From: Alphaproteobacteria bacterium UBA2966
Lineage (GTDB): Bacteria; Pseudomonadota; Alphaproteobacteria; UBA2966
DNA length: 11,135 nucleotides
Assembly (NCBI GenBank): GCA_002348365.1
Contig: DEBC01000111.1
Coordinates: 1 to 11,135, forward strand
Direction of reading: 5' to 3'
The notes under the pieces are model-generated. The model searched no databases, was not told the origin of the DNA, and saw only the letters and a list, made by a program, of their open reading frames with translations. The position numbers and the translations under genes were made by a program. Shown here piece after piece: positions 7,589-11,135 of the stretch (position 1 is the first letter of the stretch; each line of letters starts with the position of its first letter).

Positions 7589-8587
7589 CTATTGTTTGAG
7601 ACCGCGCGCCGTATAGATCACACGTGAGCCGATGGCGGCCTCGAGCTGGTGCGACGGCGTGACGAACCGGTCACCCACCGAGATCTCGTCGTCGTGCTTA
7701 AGGTGCTGCGCCTCGATCATGAGGGACCCCCCAGAGCATGCCACGTGGTAGGTTTCATCATGGACACGGTAGACGATACCGCTGAAGAACATGTGATCAT
7801 GCGCCGTCCCTGATTCGAACCTGCAATCGAAGATACGGGCAGGTCCGCCACCAATCTCTGTCATGGCACCGTCATAAGGATAGGAGAAGGCGAGGACGAA
7901 GCGTTCAATGGCGTCACCGGGCCATGACCAGTCGATATGGGCCTGGCTGGCTGTGTGAAGGCGCGGGAAGTAGGTAGCTTGGGCCGGGTCCTGAACTTCA
8001 AACTCGAACTCGCGGCCCTCGAGAATTCCGGCCATCAGATCGGCTATGCACGCGGTCGCGTGCTCTGTAGCGAATGCCATGTAGTCGCGCGGATAGCGGG
8101 CTGAATCCGGAAATTCGTAAGCACCTTGATAAATGATATCGCCTTCATCGATACCGGGCGTGACCATGTGGAAACAGCTGTGGCCTCTCCGATCTCCGGC
8201 CAAGATCCGCCAACTGAAGCCGCCTCCGCCGCGCCATTGCGGCAACGGTGCTCCGTGCGAATTGATCACGCGCCCCCCGTACGTGTCGATCAACTCCTGT
8301 GAGATGATAAATGGACTGCCGGTTGAAAACGCTAGAGCGCCATTGCCACCCAATTGATACGGACCGTTGTCGACGATTCCGCGGATGCTTTCGACGACGT
8401 GAAATGACGCTCCCATACTCTCCAAACGCTCACTTAGCCGCGTACCGTCCAGCAATACAGTGTCGGCTTGCCTGGGGCCTACGAACACCTGGACTTCAAT
8501 TTCGTTGTTCACCCCAAATTCAGCGACAGCCGGCGTCAGCTGTCCCCCACCCAGAACAACAATGCGTTCCAGGGCTCCGGCGGCCAT
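7589..8587 (-). CDS. Sugar N-formyltransferase-like protein (methionyl-tRNA formyltransferase fold)
   Basis: It probably transfers a formyl group from N10-formyltetrahydrofolate to an amino group on a sugar. In the 332-residue protein, residues 8-200 form the formyltransferase core with the catalytic triad Asn109 and His111 (VINSHGAPLPQWRGG) and Asp148 (GIDEGDIIYQ). Residues from about 205 resemble the C-terminal domain of Fmt: YFPRLHTASQAHIDWSW (206-222), then FVLAFSYPYDGA (230-241). I use the ATG at 8587, 47 bases after the methyltransferase stop. The frame is open to a TTG at 8668 inside that gene, but those 27 residues precede the first strand (IVVLGGG) and look non-family. A tRNA formyltransferase is unlikely because the gene is embedded in a sugar operon and has no deformylase or sun partner in view. 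PseJ-like action on a nonulosonic acid amine is plausible. Confidence 0.82.
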   Translation of the reverse strand: MAAGALERIVVLGGGQLTPAVAEFGVNNEIEVQVFVGPRQADTVLLDGTRLSERLESMGASFHVVESIRGIVDNGPYQLGGNGALAFSTGSPFIISQELIDTYGGRVINSHGAPLPQWRGGGGFSWRILAGDRRGHSCFHMVTPGIDEGDIIYQGAYEFPDSARYPRDYMAFATEHATACIADLMAGILEGREFEFEVQDPAQATYFPRLHTASQAHIDWSWPGDAIERFVLAFSYPYDGAMTEIGGGPARIFDCRFESGTAHDHMFFSGIVYRVHDETYHVACSGGSLMIEAQHLKHDDEISVGDRFVTPSHQLEAAIGSRVIYTARGLKQ

Positions 8588-8634
8588 CAGGGACTGCCGA
8601 TAGGTGCGAATCGGTTTCGGGTTCGAAGGCGAGA

Positions 8635-9348
8635 TTACGTGCCTCGTTGCAACAGCACGAAGTACCAAGGCAAATGAACAGGTCCAGAGAATTGCGTCCG
8701 CTCATGAATTGCAGTCTTCATAGTGTAGGTGCCGCGCCTACCGTTTGCCGGGGCAGGAATATCTTCACTTGGGTGGAATCTCTCGAACGCCAATTGATAA
8801 CCATGCTCACCCGCGAGATCACGAAGACGATCAAGAGAGAAAATATTGAAGTCGCCGTCAGGATTATCGTCAGCGAGTTCTGGTCGTTCATGGTTCCGGA
8901 TGTGAATGAGAACATCCAATGGGCCCTCGTAAAAAAGGGAATTGATCGCGATCCAGCGTGGTTTCATACCGATCAACGGCAGCACGGCGTCCTCGATGTG
9001 TTTGAGGCAACACATGGCATGTATGCTGATCACGCCATCGAAACGGCCCGTGTAAGATGCGGGCATATTGAACCAATCGGCGGTCTCGAAACCGATGCCG
9101 CTGACACCTAATTCCGCCGCAAGTTGTTGACCTCGCTGAACCTTTTCCAGGTTGTAGTCGGTCCCAAGAAAATTCACGCCGGGCCTTAAGCTTTTGAAAT
9201 GGTGCAAGGCCGCACCGATCCCCGCGCCGACATCCAGAACTTCCGTCCCATCTACAAAGCAACCGTGGCGATCGAGGAAATCCCCAAGTGCAGTGGTGCT
9301 GTGGTAGGGCCTTTCAATCTGCTGGATTTCACTAGCCCACTCGTTCAT
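8635..9348 (-). CDS. Class I SAM-dependent methyltransferase
   Basis: The 237-residue protein has the Rossmann methyltransferase motifs in order: VLDVGAGIG (37-45) for SAM, the acidic residue Asp64 in GTDYN after the second strand, TADWFNMP (89-96), and FDGVISIHAMCCL (103-115). The C-terminal SGPVHLPWYFVLL (221-233) does not belong to the general fold and may hold the acceptor site. The ATG at 9348 is preceded by GGGAG about 9 bases away. A TGA in the same frame immediately precedes it, so the start cannot be further upstream in this frame. It directly follows the amidotransferase, HisH and HisF genes. Campylobacter and Legionella make N-methylacetimidoyl legionaminic acids, so N-methylation of the acetamidino group is an attractive guess. 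O-methylation is equally possible from sequence alone. Confidence 0.82.
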   Translation of the reverse strand: MNEWASEIQQIERPYHSTTALGDFLDRHGCFVDGTEVLDVGAGIGAALHHFKSLRPGVNFLGTDYNLEKVQRGQQLAAELGVSGIGFETADWFNMPASYTGRFDGVISIHAMCCLKHIEDAVLPLIGMKPRWIAINSLFYEGPLDVLIHIRNHERPELADDNPDGDFNIFSLDRLRDLAGEHGYQLAFERFHPSEDIPAPANGRRGTYTMKTAIHERTQFSGPVHLPWYFVLLQRGT

Positions 9349-9426
9349 TCAGCCAATCTCCCACATCACAATGTTCTGTCGCGAGATGCGAAGGAATGCC
9401 CGACCCAGCCGGATCCCGCAATGCAT
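9349..9426 (-). CDS. Possible 25-codon leader ORF before the methyltransferase
   Basis: An ATG at 9426-9424 is preceded by GGGAG with a 6-base spacer (AAGGGAGCGGAAG then ATG), a better initiation signal than that of most full genes here. It reads 25 codons and stops at TGA 9351-9349, directly abutting the methyltransferase ATG in the same frame. The peptide (starts MHCGIRLGR, ends VMWEIG) resembles nothing I know. It may be a translational-coupling leader, a trace of a longer N-terminus interrupted by a stop, or chance. Confidence 0.25.
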   Translation of the reverse strand: MHCGIRLGRAFLRISRQNIVMWEIG

Positions 9427-9454
9427 CTTCCGCTCCCTTTTGCACGGATGTCTG

Positions 9455-10201
9455 TTACAGCCGCATGTCACAGTCACTACCCGCAAGATGACGTTTCACT
9501 TTCACCAAGTTGTTGTCGGAGAACACAAGCATCGTCCCCACTGCGACCCCGTCGGCACCAGCGTGTAGCGCTTCCTCGAGATGTTCCAGCGTACCTGCGC
9601 CACCCTCCAAAATGACGGGAACCGAAACCGCGTCGAGAACCTCGACCAGCAGGTCGAGTTCCATGCCCGACCGACTCCCTTCTCGATTCACTGCCATCAA
9701 GCGGATCTCGCCTGCGCCGCGATCAACGCCTTCCCTAATCCAGTCGATAGGCCTCGGATCTGCAATGGTTGAGTCGCTGCGATGGTCATAAAGACAAGAG
9801 CCATCGGCCACGTCGACCCCGAGGACGACAGCCTGGCTGCCAAAGATCTGAGCGAGGCGCGTGATCAATGCCGGATCGTCCAGAGCAGTAGTGGTTAGAC
9901 AAATCTTGTCGATACCCGCATCCATGCAGGCTCGTGCATCCTCGATCGATCGCACGCCACCACCAAATGTGACTGGCATGGAGCATTCCGAAGCGACTTC
10001 GCGAACGGTCTTAAAGTCGGGTTCCTGCCCAGTTTTCGAGGCATCAATATCAAGAAGGATGAGTTCGTCGGCTCCCTGGTGGCTGTGAGCCCGCGCCGTG
10101 GTTGGAGGGTATCCCGCGTCCCTGTGATCCCTAAACCGAACTCCCTTTACCAGCCGCCCCTGCTTCAGGAGCATGCTGGGAATCAACCGTCGGGTGAGCA
10201 T
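9455..10201 (-). CDS. AglZ/HisF2-type HisF paralogue for acetamidino modification
   Basis: HisF normally makes imidazole-glycerol phosphate; the HisF2/AglZ paralogues of surface-sugar loci instead help pass ammonia to an amidotransferase. The 248-residue TIM barrel aligns with Thermotoga HisF almost without shift. Asp130 (LGVDVADG), Asp51 (LLDIDAS) and the gate residues Arg5, Glu46, Lys99 and Glu165 (E167 equivalent) are kept. However the cyclase residue Asp11 is Leu (IPSMLLKQG), as I recall for HisF2 proteins. The phosphate loops GGGVRSIEDA (80-89) and LEGGAG (198-203) are present. I take the ATG at 10201, one base after the HisH TGA, instead of the ORF start at 10231, because MLTRRLIP is the canonical beginning. 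Location in the trio with HisH and the amidotransferase supports the sugar role over histidine biosynthesis. Confidence 0.9.
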   Translation of the reverse strand: MLTRRLIPSMLLKQGRLVKGVRFRDHRDAGYPPTTARAHSHQGADELILLDIDASKTGQEPDFKTVREVASECSMPVTFGGGVRSIEDARACMDAGIDKICLTTTALDDPALITRLAQIFGSQAVVLGVDVADGSCLYDHRSDSTIADPRPIDWIREGVDRGAGEIRLMAVNREGSRSGMELDLLVEVLDAVSVPVILEGGAGTLEHLEEALHAGADGVAVGTMLVFSDNNLVKVKRHLAGSDCDMRL

Positions 10202-10202
10202 C

Positions 10203-10829
10203 TCACGGCGTCCAATCGAGAAAATTCTCAAGCAATTTTTCGCCGTTTACCTGACTTTTCTCAGGATGGAATTGAGTCCCCAACACAGTGTCAAACTGGA
10301 CCGCTGCGACGAGCGCGCGGCCGTGGTCGGTCATCGCAGCGATCGATGGCTCTACCGTGGTTCGGAGCGTGTACGAGTGAGCGAAGTAGAACTCCCTCTT
10401 GCCACGGATCCCGTAAAACAAGTCTTCGGCAACATCCGTTACCATGACCTGGTTCCAACCCATATGGGGCACCCGAAACCCCGGTTCTATCAATGTCCGT
10501 AAGTCGACGACTTCACCTGCCATCCAGGCCAACCCACGATTGACTCCAAATTCATGGAGTGTTTCCGCCAAAAGTTGCATGCCCAGGCAGATGCCGAGCA
10601 TGGGCCGGCCATTTGTTCGCACCGCTTCTTCGAGAGCATCGACCATTCCACGCTCGGCCAAACGCGCTACGGCTTCTGCGGCCGCACCTACACCAGGGAG
10701 GATGAGCCGGTCACAGTCCAGAATTCCCTCTGGCGTTGTGACGACGGTTGGTTCCCCGCCAACTCGCTCGACCGCGTTGAAAACCGAGCATAAGTTGCCG
10801 GCGCCATAATCGATGATGCCCGTCTTCAC
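10203..10829 (-). CDS. hisH: HisH-type glutamine amidotransferase subunit
   Basis: It hydrolyses glutamine to feed ammonia to its HisF partner. The 208-residue class I glutaminase has the nucleophile Cys81 in GICLGMQLL (79-87) and the His188/Glu190 pair in GTQFHPEKSQ (184-193). It also has GVGAAAE (46-52), the oxyanion-region loop, and PHMGWNQV (121-128), which is diagnostic of HisH. Start is GTG at 10829, right before the first strand (TGIIDYGAGN), 21 bases after the amidotransferase stop; no strong Shine-Dalgarno is seen. Its stop is one base from the HisF ATG, so the two are surely coupled. As a paralogue in a sugar locus (like HisH2/WbpH-region genes of Pseudomonas) it most likely serves acetamidino synthesis. 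The symbol denotes the family, not a role in histidine synthesis. Confidence 0.92.
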   Translation of the reverse strand: MKTGIIDYGAGNLCSVFNAVERVGGEPTVVTTPEGILDCDRLILPGVGAAAEAVARLAERGMVDALEEAVRTNGRPMLGICLGMQLLAETLHEFGVNRGLAWMAGEVVDLRTLIEPGFRVPHMGWNQVMVTDVAEDLFYGIRGKREFYFAHSYTLRTTVEPSIAAMTDHGRALVAAVQFDTVLGTQFHPEKSQVNGEKLLENFLDWTP

Positions 10830-10850
10830 CTGCGTCGCAGTCCGCCCGAA

Positions 10851-11135
10851 TCAACTATCCTTTTTGGGATCGCCCGAAAAGGGCATCCACTGGTCGTAGT
10901 CCCAAGGCACCCGGTTCGTCTTCCGCTCTTTGAGTTCTTCGATCGGCGGCATCTCGTGCGGAGCCACGACATGCGCCTCGGCTAGTTCATAGAATTCATC
11001 TTCCGAGATATCGAGACAGCGTAGGAAAACATCCAACGCCGCAGGGCGTCGCCCGTCATACTCTTCGGTCAGCGCCAGACCTTCTTCACGAGTCTTACGC
11101 CCGTACCGAATATCGATCGAAGTCAGATGGTTGGT
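10851..11135 (-). CDS. N-acetyl sugar amidotransferase (WbpG/PseA type), N-terminus cut by right edge
   Basis: Only the last 95 residues are in the window; the frame is open to the edge at 11135. These enzymes adenylate an N-acetyl group and replace its oxygen with ammonia to make an acetamidino group. The visible end contains DIRYGRKTREEGL (8-20) and EEYDGRRP (24-31), then FLRCLDISEDEFYE (37-50), the C-terminal helices I recognise from WbpG/PseA/LegA-like proteins. No catalytic P-loop (PP-loop ATPase) part is visible. A TTG inside this frame at 11036 is an internal codon, not a start. HisH and HisF paralogues follow directly, which is the classic arrangement and the best support for the call. 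Complete family members are about 370-380 residues. Confidence 0.82.
   Translation of the reverse strand, partial: TNHLTSIDIRYGRKTREEGLALTEEYDGRRPAALDVFLRCLDISEDEFYELAEAHVVAPHEMPPIEELKERKTNRVPWDYDQWMPFSGDPKKDS

Noticed and set aside
8311..9111. 266-codon plus-strand frame across the methyltransferase and formyltransferase genes
   Set aside because: It is antisense to two genes with clear motifs, spans their junction, and its product is low in recognisable domains.
9455..10829. HisH and HisF as part of a histidine operon
   Set aside because: No other his genes are present. HisF lacks Asp11 and both genes follow an N-acetyl sugar amidotransferase, which is the acetamidino arrangement.

Overview
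The window is a stretch of bacterial chromosome carrying part of a surface-sugar locus. Eleven protein genes, all on the minus strand (transcribed right to left), fit a pathway for a heavily modified nonulosonic (sialic-acid-like) acid of the pseudaminic/legionaminic type. Such sugars decorate flagellins, O-antigens or capsules. The organism cannot be named from this sequence. The GC-rich, dense gene packing and a WbpG/HisH/HisF2-type acetamidino module of the kind known in Pseudomonas, Campylobacter and Legionella loosely suggest a Gram-negative bacterium. Four of the eleven genes appear to start with GTG.

Layout in transcription order. (1) 11135-10851: C-terminal 95 residues of an N-acetyl sugar amidotransferase, cut by the right edge. 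(2) 10829-10203: HisH glutaminase. (3) 10201-9455: AglZ/HisF2-type HisF paralogue that has lost catalytic Asp11. (4) 9348-8635: SAM methyltransferase. (5) 8587-7589: sugar N-formyltransferase-like protein. (6) 7557-6574: Gfo/Idh/MocA oxidoreductase. (7) 6577-4517: fusion of an SpsF-type cytidylyltransferase with a class III (HemL-like) aminotransferase. (8) 4513-3437: PseG/SpsG-type hydrolase. (9) 3366-2347: NeuB-family synthase. (10) 2184-1087: PhyH-like Fe(II)/2-oxoglutarate dioxygenase. (11) 930-1: ATP-grasp ligase, cut by the left edge.

How they may work together. PseG would strip the nucleotide from a UDP-sugar, NeuB would condense the sugar with phosphoenolpyruvate, and the SpsF domain would activate the product with CTP. 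The amidotransferase, HisH and HisF would convert an N-acetyl group to an acetamidino group, which the methyltransferase might N-methylate. The oxidoreductase, aminotransferase and formyltransferase could install a formamido group by oxidation, transamination and formylation. The dioxygenase and ATP-grasp ligase would add hydroxyl and acyl or aminoacyl groups. These assignments come from families and gene order; the actual sugar is unknown.

No gene-free stretch exceeds about 160 bases. The gaps at 931-1086 (156 bases), 2185-2346 (162) and 9349-9454 (106) show no convincing promoter or terminator. The last holds a possible 25-codon leader ORF. I see no RNA genes, insertion sequences, CRISPR arrays or attachment sites. 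Most of the early nucleotide-sugar genes (4,6-dehydratase, first aminotransferase, N-acetyltransferase) and any glycosyltransferase are absent and must lie elsewhere.
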